Shown piece by piece: positions 1 through 8,277 of a stretch of 64,000 nt of DNA (positions within the stretch are counted from its first letter, which is position 1; each line of letters opens with the position of its first letter). A program made the position numbers and the translations under genes. Source of the stretch: an uncultured Lachnospiraceae bacterium (GTDB lineage: Bacteria > Bacillota > Clostridia > Lachnospirales > Lachnospiraceae); contig CACXMK010000002.1 of the NCBI GenBank assembly GCA_902768735.1, positions 47,059 through 111,058 of the forward strand. Reading direction: 5' to 3'. The notes under the pieces were generated by a model. The model had not been told where the DNA came from, searched no databases, and saw nothing but the letters and a program-made list of their open reading frames with translations.

Positions 1-1
1 C

Positions 2-610
2 TACGGCGCGGAGGTCATCCTGATCCATGACGCCGGAGATATCGGCGAATGCATTGAGGAATGCCTGCAGACAGCGCTCCGGATGCGCAGGGAAGATCCC
101 AGGGTCTTCGTGCCGCAGCAGTTTGAAAACCCCAACAACACGAGGACACATAAAAAATACACGGCGCTCGAGATCATGGCGCAGGTGGCAGGTCCGATCG
201 ACGGCTTCTGCGCGGGGATCGGGACAGGCGGAACGATCACGGGGATCGGCGAAGTTCTCAAGGCGCAGTACCCCCATATCGAGATCTGGGCCGTAGAGCC
301 CGAGAACGCCGCGATCCTGGCAGGCGGAACGATCGGAACGCATCTGCAGATGGGGATCGGGGACGGCATTATCCCTGATATCTTAAACCAGGAGATCTAC
401 AATGACATCTACGTCGTGACGGATGAGGAGGCCCTCGATACTTCCAGAAGGCTCGCCAGGGAAGAAGGCCTGATGGTAGGCATTTCCGCGGGGACCAATG
501 TCGCGGCTGCGCTCCAGCTCGCGAAGAAACTCGGCAAGGGGAAGACAGTGGTCACGGTGCTTCCCGATACGGCCGAGAGATATTTTTCCACACCTTTGTT
601 TGACGAGTAA
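2..610 (+). CDS. cysK: Cysteine synthase, C-terminal part (cut by window edge)
   Basis: This is the C-terminal ~202 residues of a PLP-dependent O-acetylserine sulfhydrylase, which makes cysteine from O-acetylserine and sulfide in the cytoplasm; the N terminus with the PLP lysine lies outside the window. Visible family marks are the PLP phosphate-binding loop GTGGT, the stretch HLQMGIGDG that matches the cysteine synthase HKIQGIGAG region, GISAGTN, and the C-terminal LPDTAERYFSTPLF. The reading frame is open from base 2 to the TAA at 608-610. CysK and CysM cannot be separated on this fragment. The next gene starts 35 bases downstream after its own ribosome site, so the two may be co-transcribed by chance only. 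Confidence 0.93.
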   Translation, partial: YGAEVILIHDAGDIGECIEECLQTALRMRREDPRVFVPQQFENPNNTRTHKKYTALEIMAQVAGPIDGFCAGIGTGGTITGIGEVLKAQYPHIEIWAVEPENAAILAGGTIGTHLQMGIGDGIIPDILNQEIYNDIYVVTDEEALDTSRRLAREEGLMVGISAGTNVAAALQLAKKLGKGKTVVTVLPDTAERYFSTPLFDE

Positions 611-645
611 CGGGAACATAGTTTGTTGTAAGAACAGGGGGTACG

Positions 646-3117
646 GTGATGGCGCAGGATAACAGGCCTCGCGGCAGAAGAAGAAATGTAACGGGACAGG
701 GCACGGGTGTAAATGTCCACGGCGAAGGACTGGGGACCGGACCTGTCGGCGGTTCCGGCGGCAGCAGCTCCGGCAGCGGCAGACGAAGCGGCGGCGGGAA
801 GAGAAGCGGCGGCATGGGGGGGCTCCCCCTGATCGTAGTGCTGCTCATCGCCCTTTTGGGCGGCGGCGGATCGCTGAGCGGGCTGCTTGGAGGCGGCGGC
901 AGCAGTAGCGGCAGCAACAGCGGCTATTCCCCCACAGGTAACAACTGGAACGTGGAGCAGAATTACACGCCCAGTTCCGGGGACAGCAACTTCAACTATT
1001 ATACAAGCTCCTACGGCGGGAACGGCTCTCTCTCCACAGGCTGGAGCAGCGAGAGCGGGAACGCTTCCCAGACGGAGCTTGACAACACCACAGCTTCCGG
1101 TTCGAGAGAGAAGTTCACGAAGATCAAGGGCAACGGGAAAGACATTGTCACGATCATGGTCTATCTGTGCGGAACGGATCTGGAATCCAGAAGCGGGATG
1201 GGAACGTCCGACCTGCAGGAGATGGTGTCCGCCGGTTTCGGGAGCAACATCAATCTCCTGGTCTATACGGGCGGTTGCAGCAGCTGGCGCAACAACATCA
1301 TCAGCAATAAGGTCAACCAGATCTATCAGGTCATCGGAGGAAGGGACGGAGGCGTCAAGTGCCTTGTTAAGGATGCCGGCTCCTCCGCCATGACAAACCC
1401 GGACAATCTTTCCGGATACATCCAGTGGTGTGCCAAAAACTTCCCTGCGGACCGCTACGAGCTGATCCTGTGGGATCACGGCGGCGGTTCCGTCAGCGGC
1501 TACGGCTATGACGAGAAGTACAGGAGCAGCGGCTCCATGACGCTTTCGGGGATCCAAAAAGCGCTCGACGCGGGCGGTGTGAAATTCGACTTCATCGGCT
1601 TCGACGCGTGCCTGATGGCGACTGCCGAGACGGCGCTGATGCTCGACGATTACGCGGACTACATGATCGCTTCGGAGGAAACGGAACCCGGCGTAGGCTG
1701 GTACTATACCGACTGGCTCACTATGTTCGGAAAGAACACCTCGACTCCCACGACTGAGATCGGACAGAAGATCGTAGACACGTTCGTTGAGACCTGCAAC
1801 AGGAAGTGCCATGGACAGAAGACGACGCTCGCCCTCATTGATCTCGCAGAGCTCGCCAATACCGTTCCGGACAAATTCAGCAGTTTTTCGAAGGCGGTCA
1901 GCTCTTCGATCTCCGATAAGAAGTACCAGCAGATCGCGCAGGCGAGAAGCCAGGCCAGAGAATTCGCGGCCAGCACCAGGATCGATCAGGTCGACCTCGT
2001 GCACCTTGCGGAGAACACCGGCCTCAAAGAGGGCAAAGAACTCGCGAAGGCGATCCGCGGCGCGGTGAAATACAACCGCACATCGCTCAACATGTCCAAC
2101 GCGTACGGACTGTCCATCTACTTCCCTTACAGGAGCAGTTCGAGATATGTGGACAGCATGTCGAAGACATATAAAGAGATCGGCATGGACGCTGATTACA
2201 CGACATGCATCCGTCAGTTCGCGAGCCTTCAGGTGAGCGGCCAGGCGGCAAGCGGCGGCACCGGAAGCCCTTACAATTCCCTCTTCGGGGATTACGCAGG
2301 GCAGTTCTCCGGTATGAACAGCCAGGGATCGAGCGAACTGATCGGCGCGCTCCTCTCCAGTTTCCTTGGAGGAGACTACAGTTCCATTTCCGGCATGACC
2401 TCCTCGGGATCGTCCTTCCTCTCTGACAGGGCGCTCTCGCAGGAAGATATGGTACAGTACCTGCAGGAACACCACTTTGACGTGACGCAGCTCGCTTGGG
2501 TGGAGGAAGACGGGAAGCAGAAGATCAAGCTCCCGGAAGAGCAATGGGGCATGGTGACAGACCTTGAGCTCAACATGTTCTACGATACAGGAAGCGCTTA
2601 TGTGGATCTCGGCCTTGACAATGTCTATGATTTCGATGGGGAGGGGAACCTTATCGCGGACGCGGGAAAGACCTGGATCTCGATCAACAATCAGCCGGTC
2701 GCCTACTACCATATGGATACGCTGGACGACGGCACGAACTATACGATCACCGGAAGAGTGCCTTGCCTTCTTAACGGCGTAAGAACCAATCTGCTCCTCG
2801 TGTTCGACAGCGAAAACGAACTCGGCTATGTGGCAGGCGCCGTAACCGATTACAGTTTGGACGACGAAATCGACGTCGTGGCCAAGGCGGCGACAGAGCT
2901 CCAGGCAGGAGACGTCATTGAACCGATCTGTGATGTTTACACGTACGACGGGGCCTATGAGGACAGCTACCGGTTAGGGGACGCGATCGAAATAGAGAAT
3001 TCGGAGGCGGATCTTACGATCAGCGATACGATCCTGGGGGAAGGAAAGACGCTGGTCACCTACCGGTTTACCGATATCTACGGGACAGATTATTGGACAC
3101 AGACTATTACAAGATGA
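646..3117 (+). CDS. Clostripain-family (C11) cysteine peptidase with N-terminal membrane anchor
   Basis: An 823-residue protein. After a basic, glycine- and serine-rich N-terminal region there is one hydrophobic segment (about residues 58-76), then a Gly/Ser/Asn-rich linker and a peptidase C11 domain (about 165-530). The catalytic dyad is visible as His278 in WDHGGG and Cys322 in GFDACLMA. The remaining ~300 residues are a less recognisable C-terminal region with a Ser/Gly-rich hinge near 560-600. Known C11 enzymes cleave after arginine or lysine and often self-process. The topology suggests a membrane-tethered extracytoplasmic protease. GTG at 646 and ATG at 649 are adjacent; the ribosome site AGGGGG at 635-640 fits either. 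No signal peptidase site is evident. Substrate unknown. Confidence 0.85.
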   Translation: MMAQDNRPRGRRRNVTGQGTGVNVHGEGLGTGPVGGSGGSSSGSGRRSGGGKRSGGMGGLPLIVVLLIALLGGGGSLSGLLGGGGSSSGSNSGYSPTGNNWNVEQNYTPSSGDSNFNYYTSSYGGNGSLSTGWSSESGNASQTELDNTTASGSREKFTKIKGNGKDIVTIMVYLCGTDLESRSGMGTSDLQEMVSAGFGSNINLLVYTGGCSSWRNNIISNKVNQIYQVIGGRDGGVKCLVKDAGSSAMTNPDNLSGYIQWCAKNFPADRYELILWDHGGGSVSGYGYDEKYRSSGSMTLSGIQKALDAGGVKFDFIGFDACLMATAETALMLDDYADYMIASEETEPGVGWYYTDWLTMFGKNTSTPTTEIGQKIVDTFVETCNRKCHGQKTTLALIDLAELANTVPDKFSSFSKAVSSSISDKKYQQIAQARSQAREFAASTRIDQVDLVHLAENTGLKEGKELAKAIRGAVKYNRTSLNMSNAYGLSIYFPYRSSSRYVDSMSKTYKEIGMDADYTTCIRQFASLQVSGQAASGGTGSPYNSLFGDYAGQFSGMNSQGSSELIGALLSSFLGGDYSSISGMTSSGSSFLSDRALSQEDMVQYLQEHHFDVTQLAWVEEDGKQKIKLPEEQWGMVTDLELNMFYDTGSAYVDLGLDNVYDFDGEGNLIADAGKTWISINNQPVAYYHMDTLDDGTNYTITGRVPCLLNGVRTNLLLVFDSENELGYVAGAVTDYSLDDEIDVVAKAATELQAGDVIEPICDVYTYDGAYEDSYRLGDAIEIENSEADLTISDTILGEGKTLVTYRFTDIYGTDYWTQTITR

Positions 3118-3134
3118 CATGATAACGGAGGGGG

Positions 3135-3160
3135 GTCTAAAGAGTGTCAGCTCTTTAGGC
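3135..3160 (+). terminator. Hairpin after the C11 peptidase, weak terminator or attenuator
   Basis: Arms CTAAAGAG (3137-3144) and CTCTTTAG (3151-3158) pair perfectly around a 6-base loop, with two more pairs at the base. The downstream sequence is only moderately T-rich, so it may be a leaky terminator before the zinc-ribbon genes. Confidence 0.4.
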
Positions 3161-3190
3161 CTCATTCTGTCTTAAAACGCGGAACAGAAT

Positions 3191-4042
3191 ATGAATAAGA
3201 AGAATACAAACACAAAACAGACCTCCCGTGGAAAGGCGGTCAAGATGGTGCGCTGCCCTTACTGCGGGGCGGAATACAAGGAGGGACTCCTTCACTGCCC
3301 CTATTGCGGAGCAGTCGACGATCACCAGGATGAGAGCGAATTCCTGGAAGATCTCGACGAGCTCAAGGACAAGCTGGAAGACCTTCCGGAGGACGCGGTA
3401 CGGCAGACGAAAGAGCTCCAGACACAAGAGGCCATCAGGGATCTCAGGAGGATCTTCAGGCGGGTCGGCATCATTTTCGCGGTCCTTGCGCTTTTGGTAG
3501 GCGGATCTGTGTTTTATGACAATGTCATCGCAGGGAACAGCGAAGCGAACCAGAACAAGGAGCACCAGGAGAGATATCTGTGGAAACAGCAGAACTATCC
3601 CAAACTGGATGAGATGTACGAAAAGGGAGATTACGAGGGGCTTCTGGAGTTTTACTACAGCGAAACAAACGGCTGGTTCTATGACTGGGAGCATTACGAC
3701 CTGCTGCAGGGACTTCACCTCTTAAGGGCGGTCAGGGAAGGCATTCCATATGCGGACCAGGCGGAGGAACTCTACGGAAAGGATTCCGACCGGGTACTCA
3801 GTGAACAGGCCGCTTTGCTCTCGGAAGAGCTTCAGCTTCTGTATTTTGACAAACAGGCCCGGAACAAAGAGGACATCGAGACGATCCGGGGGCTGTCGTC
3901 AGAAGCGATCGCGGACCTTGAGGCCAGATTCGCGTTCACCGAGGACGAACAGAAAAGTATACAGGAGACGATCAATAAAAACTACGGCTATATTTCGATC
4001 AGGGAATGCGAGGATTTCCTGAAGAAGAGACGCGACAGCTGA
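3191..4042 (+). CDS. Zinc-ribbon membrane protein (first of two)
   Basis: A 283-residue protein with an N-terminal CPYCG-x-CPYCG zinc ribbon (about residues 20-43), an acidic helical stretch, one transmembrane segment (about 95-113) and a ~165-residue C-terminal domain that would lie outside the membrane. The later part is rich in charged residues and helical, with no family I recognise. The ribosome site before ATG 3191 is weak; an alternative ATG at 3245 sits closer to the ribbon and follows a GGAAAGGCGG stretch. It forms a run with the next two genes (gaps of 23 and 11 bases). The layout zinc ribbon, membrane helix, outer domain is shared with the next gene, suggesting an ancient duplication. 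Function unknown. Confidence 0.75.
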   Translation: MNKKNTNTKQTSRGKAVKMVRCPYCGAEYKEGLLHCPYCGAVDDHQDESEFLEDLDELKDKLEDLPEDAVRQTKELQTQEAIRDLRRIFRRVGIIFAVLALLVGGSVFYDNVIAGNSEANQNKEHQERYLWKQQNYPKLDEMYEKGDYEGLLEFYYSETNGWFYDWEHYDLLQGLHLLRAVREGIPYADQAEELYGKDSDRVLSEQAALLSEELQLLYFDKQARNKEDIETIRGLSSEAIADLEARFAFTEDEQKSIQETINKNYGYISIRECEDFLKKRRDS

Positions 4043-4065
4043 CAGGAGGACACTCGGAGGTAGGT

Positions 4066-4857
4066 ATGAAATGTAAGTATTGCGGAGGCGATGTGACGCT
4101 CGACGATCACTTTTGCCCCCATTGCGGAAGACCTGTGGACCAGGCGCAGCGCCATCAGCTGGAAATGGAGCAGTATGAGGCAGAATTCGACAAGACTAAA
4201 GAGGAGGCTCTCAAAAAGATCTCGGCAAGCAGTGTTGACGGCACCGCGTTCGGGATCCGCCTTGCGGCGATCGCGGTCCTGATCGGGATCCTGATCTTCA
4301 TGGTCACCAGCCTGGATCCTTATACAAGGAACGAGCGCAGGCAAAAGAGACTGGCGAAGACCAATTATGACGCCTATGTGGCGCAGATCGAGCAGTATCT
4401 TGAGGAAAGGGATTATGTCGCTCTGGCTTCTTTTGACAGGATACACCAGCTCGAGTACAACGACGACTACAAGGGATACAGGGAGATCTTCTACGGCGTC
4501 AGCTATTATACCAGCGTGTACAGAGGGCTGCAGGAGATTGCTTTGGTGAATCAGAGCAGCTCGAAATATTTGTACTATGCGCCGGAAGTGAGCAAGTATT
4601 TAAATCAGCTCTATGAAGAGCTGGGACGGGATCTCAGCAGTGACTGGGTGATGGAGCCGGAAAAGACCAAAGCCTTTTATGAGGAGATGGAGGAGGAGAC
4701 ATCGATCCTTCTGCAGAGGTACCTGGGCCTCTCCAAAGAAGAGGCGGATTCCCTCCGGGGCCTCTCCAAGAGCAAGCGGACGGTGATAGTCGAACAGGCC
4801 CTGGACAAGGTGCTCAGCGAAAAGACCGGAAGCGGCCTGCCTGACAGCGCACAATAG
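4066..4857 (+). CDS. Zinc-ribbon membrane protein (second of two)
   Basis: A 263-residue protein with a zinc ribbon at the extreme N terminus (CKYCG then CPHCG, residues 3-21), a charged segment, one transmembrane helix (about residues 63-84) and a ~175-residue C-terminal domain predicted outside. The frame is open upstream to 4006, but ATG 4066 is the better start because it follows the ribosome site GGAGG (4056-4060) and places the ribbon at residue 3, as in the family of short zinc-ribbon membrane proteins. Same architecture as the preceding gene, with little plain sequence identity beyond the ribbon. No enzymatic motif seen. Confidence 0.75.
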   Translation: MKCKYCGGDVTLDDHFCPHCGRPVDQAQRHQLEMEQYEAEFDKTKEEALKKISASSVDGTAFGIRLAAIAVLIGILIFMVTSLDPYTRNERRQKRLAKTNYDAYVAQIEQYLEERDYVALASFDRIHQLEYNDDYKGYREIFYGVSYYTSVYRGLQEIALVNQSSSKYLYYAPEVSKYLNQLYEELGRDLSSDWVMEPEKTKAFYEEMEEETSILLQRYLGLSKEEADSLRGLSKSKRTVIVEQALDKVLSEKTGSGLPDSAQ

Positions 4858-4868
4858 AGGAGACAGTT

Positions 4869-5342
4869 ATGGCAAAGTTTATCAGTACGGCTTCGAAAAA
4901 GCCGGGAAGATCAAAGAACTTCGGAAAAGCTCCAAAGCAAAAGAGATCCAAGGTCATCATCGTCCTGAACGTACTCATCGGCATCCTTCTGGCAGCGGTC
5001 CTTATTACCGCCATCGGATACTGGACCAGTAATAAGGACAGCTACTACGAGAGGGAATTCGGGGATGTCTCGGTCCGCCGCGATCTGGAGAGAGAGATCT
5101 ATCCCGACATTCTCTATGAGTACTATTACTGCGGAGGATGGACCGGCAGGGTCAGCAAAGGGTACGAAGACGTCGCGGCCGTCGTGCGGTACGCGGACGC
5201 GGCATTCCGCCACAGTGCTTATGAAAATGCAGGGGACAGTGAGAGAGCGGCGGCTATGAAAAAGCGCATGGATGAAGCGGCTTCCGCGGTCGGGATCTAC
5301 GGGCCGGAGCTAGAAAAGATCGACGGTCTGCTCAGCAGGTAA
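4869..5342 (+). CDS. Small single-pass membrane protein
   Basis: A 157-residue protein with a Lys/Arg-rich, Ser-containing N terminus, one transmembrane segment (about residues 29-52) and a ~100-residue C-terminal domain that starts with Tyr-rich sequence and ends in a helical Ala/Glu/Lys region. The basic N terminus predicts an inside-N topology, so the C-terminal domain would be extracytoplasmic, as in its two upstream neighbours. It starts 11 bases after the preceding stop with AGGAGAC as ribosome site. I do not recognise the family; its C-terminal domain resembles in size and charge the tails of the zinc-ribbon proteins and may be their relative without the ribbon. Confidence 0.65.
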   Translation: MAKFISTASKKPGRSKNFGKAPKQKRSKVIIVLNVLIGILLAAVLITAIGYWTSNKDSYYEREFGDVSVRRDLEREIYPDILYEYYYCGGWTGRVSKGYEDVAAVVRYADAAFRHSAYENAGDSERAAAMKKRMDEAASAVGIYGPELEKIDGLLSR

Positions 5343-5362
5343 CAGACGCGGAACGCTTGACG

Positions 5363-5396
5363 TTGTCAATCGGAAATAAATGGTCTACAATATAAT
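5363..5396 (+). promoter_or_regulatory. Promoter for xpaC-telA
   Basis: TTGTCA (5363-5368), a 17-base spacer, and TACAAT (5386-5391), with an overlapping perfect TATAAT at 5391-5396. It lies in the 136-base gap before xpaC and suggests that xpaC-telA can be transcribed separately from the zinc-ribbon genes. Confidence 0.6.
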
Positions 5397-5478
5397 ATGA
5401 GTTGATGTCTGCATTTTGTACGTATACGTTTTCAGTACGGCAGGACCGCAGGCAAAAAAGTGACGGACGGTACGAGAT

Positions 5479-6864
5479 ATGGATATGAATGATTGGTACG
5501 ATGCCGGCAGCGACATTGTGGATGCCGTAAATGACGCGGTCAGGCGCAATGATTTTTCAGGACTCAGCTCGAGCATCGCAAAAACCGTGAAGGAAGTTTC
5601 CGACACGATCCAGAGGGATGTCAGGGAATATAACGCAAAGAACCAGAGAGAGGACATCCGCACAAAGACCTACCGGAACACGGCCGGTCAGGGAGGACCG
5701 CATTACTACGACGAGAATCCTTACCGGAGGTACAGATCCACGACGCAGCCCGGATACGGGCAGAGAGTGGGCGGCGCCCAGCCGCAGCCGCAGCAGCGAA
5801 GACGCTATTCAACGCGCAAGACGCCTTTTCTGCAGAAGCTCGTAAGTAAGTCGTCCGGGATCGGCAGGATCATCGGAGGAGTGTTCGGTCTGATCATAGG
5901 CGTGCCTATGGTCCTTAGCAGTCTGGCGGGCGTTCTCGCCGGCGGACTGAGCGCGGGTGCGCTGACGGGGCTCCTCGCCAGTGCGATCATCGCCGGGGGA
6001 TCTGCCTATGCGTTTATGTCCGGAAGAAAAGACAAGGAGCTCGTCAAGCGGTATTACCAGTACGCGCAGGCTGTCGGGGACGCGGAGTATATTGAGATCT
6101 CCAAACTGGCGCGCATGACGGGCAGGACCCGCCAGGATGTTCTTAAGGACATCAAGGCTCTGATGGAGAAGGGGCTTTTAGCGGAGGCGTGGCTCGATGA
6201 GCAGGAAACGACGCTCATCCTCACCGAGGAGGTCTATCACCAGTATCAGGCGATCCGCTCGCAGAGCGAAAAGCTGAAGGCACAGGCCGATAAGGAACAG
6301 GAAGCGGATTCGGATCTTCCTGCAAACGCCAGAGAGATCATTAAAGAAGGCAGGGAGTACATCCAGACGATCCACAACTTCAACGACGATATCCCGGGCG
6401 TGGAGATGAGCGAGAAGCTGTACCGCCTCGAGAGCACGATGGACCGTATCGTGGAGCAGGTCAGGAAGCAGCCGGAGAGCGCGTCGGAGCTCAGAAAGCT
6501 TATGAATTATTACCTCCCGACGACCGTAAAGCTGCTCTCCGCCTACAAGGAACTGGACAGGCAGACCGTTGCCGGCGAGAACATTGTAAAAACAAAGAAG
6601 GAGATCGAAGACGCGCTCGATACGATCAACGACGCTTTCGAGAAACTTCTGGACAGCATGTTCCAGAGCATGGCATGGGATGTCTCCTCTGATATCTCAG
6701 TAATGCAGACAATGTTCGCGCAAGACGGACTGACGGAACGGGAAATGGCTGCGGAAAGCGGACAGACCACGCAGCAGATGGAAAAGCAGGTCTACGGAAC
6801 GACGCTTACCTGGGGAGACGGCGGCGGTGCCGCGCAGGCACAGATGCAGGAAGAGGGCAAGTAA
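5479..6864 (+). CDS. XpaC-like (5-bromo-4-chloroindolyl phosphate hydrolysis family) protein
   Basis: A 461-residue protein of the XpaC/YceH-neighbour family (PF10112 type). Residues 1-60 are helical, 60-115 are Arg/Gln/Tyr-rich and low in complexity, two hydrophobic segments follow (about 128-155 and 158-178), and then a small region with a winged-helix look (about 190-245) and a long helical C-terminal part. It sits directly upstream of telA, the usual partner in Bacillota. The pair is found near tellurite and toxic anion resistance genes, but the biochemical role is not established. ATG 5479 and ATG 5485 both possible; neither has a strong ribosome site. Confidence 0.8.
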   Translation: MDMNDWYDAGSDIVDAVNDAVRRNDFSGLSSSIAKTVKEVSDTIQRDVREYNAKNQREDIRTKTYRNTAGQGGPHYYDENPYRRYRSTTQPGYGQRVGGAQPQPQQRRRYSTRKTPFLQKLVSKSSGIGRIIGGVFGLIIGVPMVLSSLAGVLAGGLSAGALTGLLASAIIAGGSAYAFMSGRKDKELVKRYYQYAQAVGDAEYIEISKLARMTGRTRQDVLKDIKALMEKGLLAEAWLDEQETTLILTEEVYHQYQAIRSQSEKLKAQADKEQEADSDLPANAREIIKEGREYIQTIHNFNDDIPGVEMSEKLYRLESTMDRIVEQVRKQPESASELRKLMNYYLPTTVKLLSAYKELDRQTVAGENIVKTKKEIEDALDTINDAFEKLLDSMFQSMAWDVSSDISVMQTMFAQDGLTEREMAAESGQTTQQMEKQVYGTTLTWGDGGGAAQAQMQEEGK

Positions 6865-6877
6865 CTGTTTTATAAGC

Positions 6878-6900
6878 AACTGTTCGTAATGAGAACAGTT
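6878..6900. repeat. Inverted repeat after xpaC
   Basis: AACTGTTC (6878-6885) and GAACAGTT (6893-6900) form an 8-bp perfect stem with a 7-base loop, 14 bases after the xpaC stop. No T-tract follows, so it is not a plain intrinsic terminator. It shares the AACTGT word with the tandem repeat that follows. Confidence 0.55.
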
Positions 6901-6909
6901 CGTAATAGC

Positions 6910-6971
6910 AACTGTAAAAACAACTGTTTAAAGAAACTATTAAAAGTAACTGTAAAAAACAACTGAAAAGC
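6910..6971. repeat. Five-copy 12-13 bp tandem repeat upstream of telA
   Basis: The word AACTGT or a one-base variant recurs at 6910, 6922, 6935, 6948 and 6961, giving a 13-bp periodicity with A-rich filler (unit about AACTGTAAAAACA). The array lies entirely in the 157-base gap between xpaC and telA and ends about 50 bases before the telA start. It could bind a regulator, form RNA structure, or vary in copy number. Confidence 0.6.
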
Positions 6972-7021
6972 AGGCAAACTTACGATCAAAGGGACCATGA
7001 CAGAAAAGGAGAAAGCAGGAA

Positions 7022-8227
7022 ATGGCTGAGGAGAAGATGGATCTGAATTTTGACCAGGATAACGCAGTTTCGACCGGCACTGCCGCAGCGCAGGCGGATC
7101 CTTTTGCGGGAATGGCGGCAGCAGCAGCCCCCTCTCTGTCCTTCGGGGACGAGGAGCAGGCAGCGGCAGAGCAACAGGCCGCATACGCGGAACCTGAGGA
7201 GAACGTCCTGACACCGGAAGAACTCCGCCAGGTTGAGGAGTTCGCGAAAAAGATCGACGTCACCAATTCTAAGGCAGTAATGACATACGGTGTCGGCACA
7301 CAGAAAAAGATGGCTGACTTCTCTGAGAAGACACTGGAGAGCGTGAAGACAAAGGATATGGGCGAAGTCGGCGACATGGTCAGCGGGCTCGTCACACAGC
7401 TCAAAAACTTTGACGTGGACGAGAGCGAAAAGGGCATCATGGGGTTCTTTAAAAAGAAGGGCAATCAGATGCAGGAGCTCAAGACGAAATATACAAATGT
7501 CGAGAAAAACGTGACGGCGATCTCCAATGAGCTGGAGAAACATCAGGTGACCCTCCTTAAGGATGTGGAGCTGCTCGACCGCATGTATGAACTCAACCTG
7601 ACATACTTCAAAGAGCTTTCCATGTATATCCTCGCCGGCAAGAAGAAGCTGAAAGAAGTCAGGGAGACACAGCTTCCCGCGCTTCAGAAAAAGGCGGCGG
7701 AGTCCGGACTTCCGGAAGACGCGCAGGCGGCGAAAGATCTCGCGGACCAGTGCGACCGTTTTGAGAAAAAGCTTCATGACCTGCAGCTCACAAGAGCCGT
7801 GGCAATGCAGACAGGACCCCAGATCCGCATGATCCAGTCTTCGGACCAGATGATGGCGGAGAAGATCCAGTCCACGATCGTCAACACGATCCCGCTGTGG
7901 AAGAACCAGATGGTGATCGCGATCGGCATCGAGCACGCTACGCAGGCGGCCAAGGCAGAGAGAGAGGTCAATGATATGACAAATGCCCTGCTCAAGAAGA
8001 ACGCCGAGAAGCTCAAACAGGCAACAGTGGAGAGCGCGAGAGAAGCGGAGAGAGGTGTTGTGGATATCGAAACGCTCAAGCATACGAATGAGATGCTGAT
8101 CTCCACGATGGATGAAGTGCTCACGATCCAGATGGAAGGCAAACAGAAGAGAGCGGCTGCCGAGAGGGATCTGGCTCAGATCGAGGCGCAGCTCAGACAG
8201 AAACTCCTGCAGGCCAGCAGGTCTTAA
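7022..8227 (+). CDS. telA: TelA-family toxic anion resistance protein
   Basis: A 401-residue cytoplasmic, almost wholly helical protein that matches the TelA family (PF05816) in length and features: a disordered Ala/Glu-rich N terminus (1-60), a conserved helix around ELRQVEEFAKKID, and a long coiled-coil core. The segment DQMMAEKIQSTIVNTIPLWK is the family's conserved central block. TelA was named from tellurite resistance and KlaA; it is also linked to resistance to wall-acting antibiotics in some Bacillota, but the mechanism is not settled. A good ribosome site (AAGGAGAAAG) precedes ATG 7022. It probably works with XpaC upstream. Confidence 0.9.
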   Translation: MAEEKMDLNFDQDNAVSTGTAAAQADPFAGMAAAAAPSLSFGDEEQAAAEQQAAYAEPEENVLTPEELRQVEEFAKKIDVTNSKAVMTYGVGTQKKMADFSEKTLESVKTKDMGEVGDMVSGLVTQLKNFDVDESEKGIMGFFKKKGNQMQELKTKYTNVEKNVTAISNELEKHQVTLLKDVELLDRMYELNLTYFKELSMYILAGKKKLKEVRETQLPALQKKAAESGLPEDAQAAKDLADQCDRFEKKLHDLQLTRAVAMQTGPQIRMIQSSDQMMAEKIQSTIVNTIPLWKNQMVIAIGIEHATQAAKAEREVNDMTNALLKKNAEKLKQATVESAREAERGVVDIETLKHTNEMLISTMDEVLTIQMEGKQKRAAAERDLAQIEAQLRQKLLQASRS

Positions 8228-8277
8228 AGTGCAGGAATAACAGAGAAAGATACGGAATTCACAAAGGAGGAACAGTT

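Noticed and set aside
409-2712. A 767-codon open frame on the minus strand across the cysteine synthase and C11 peptidase genes
   Set aside because: It lies antisense to two genes with clear catalytic motifs, has no ribosome site or known family, and is low-complexity where the plus strand encodes Gly/Ser runs. High GC produces long antisense frames.
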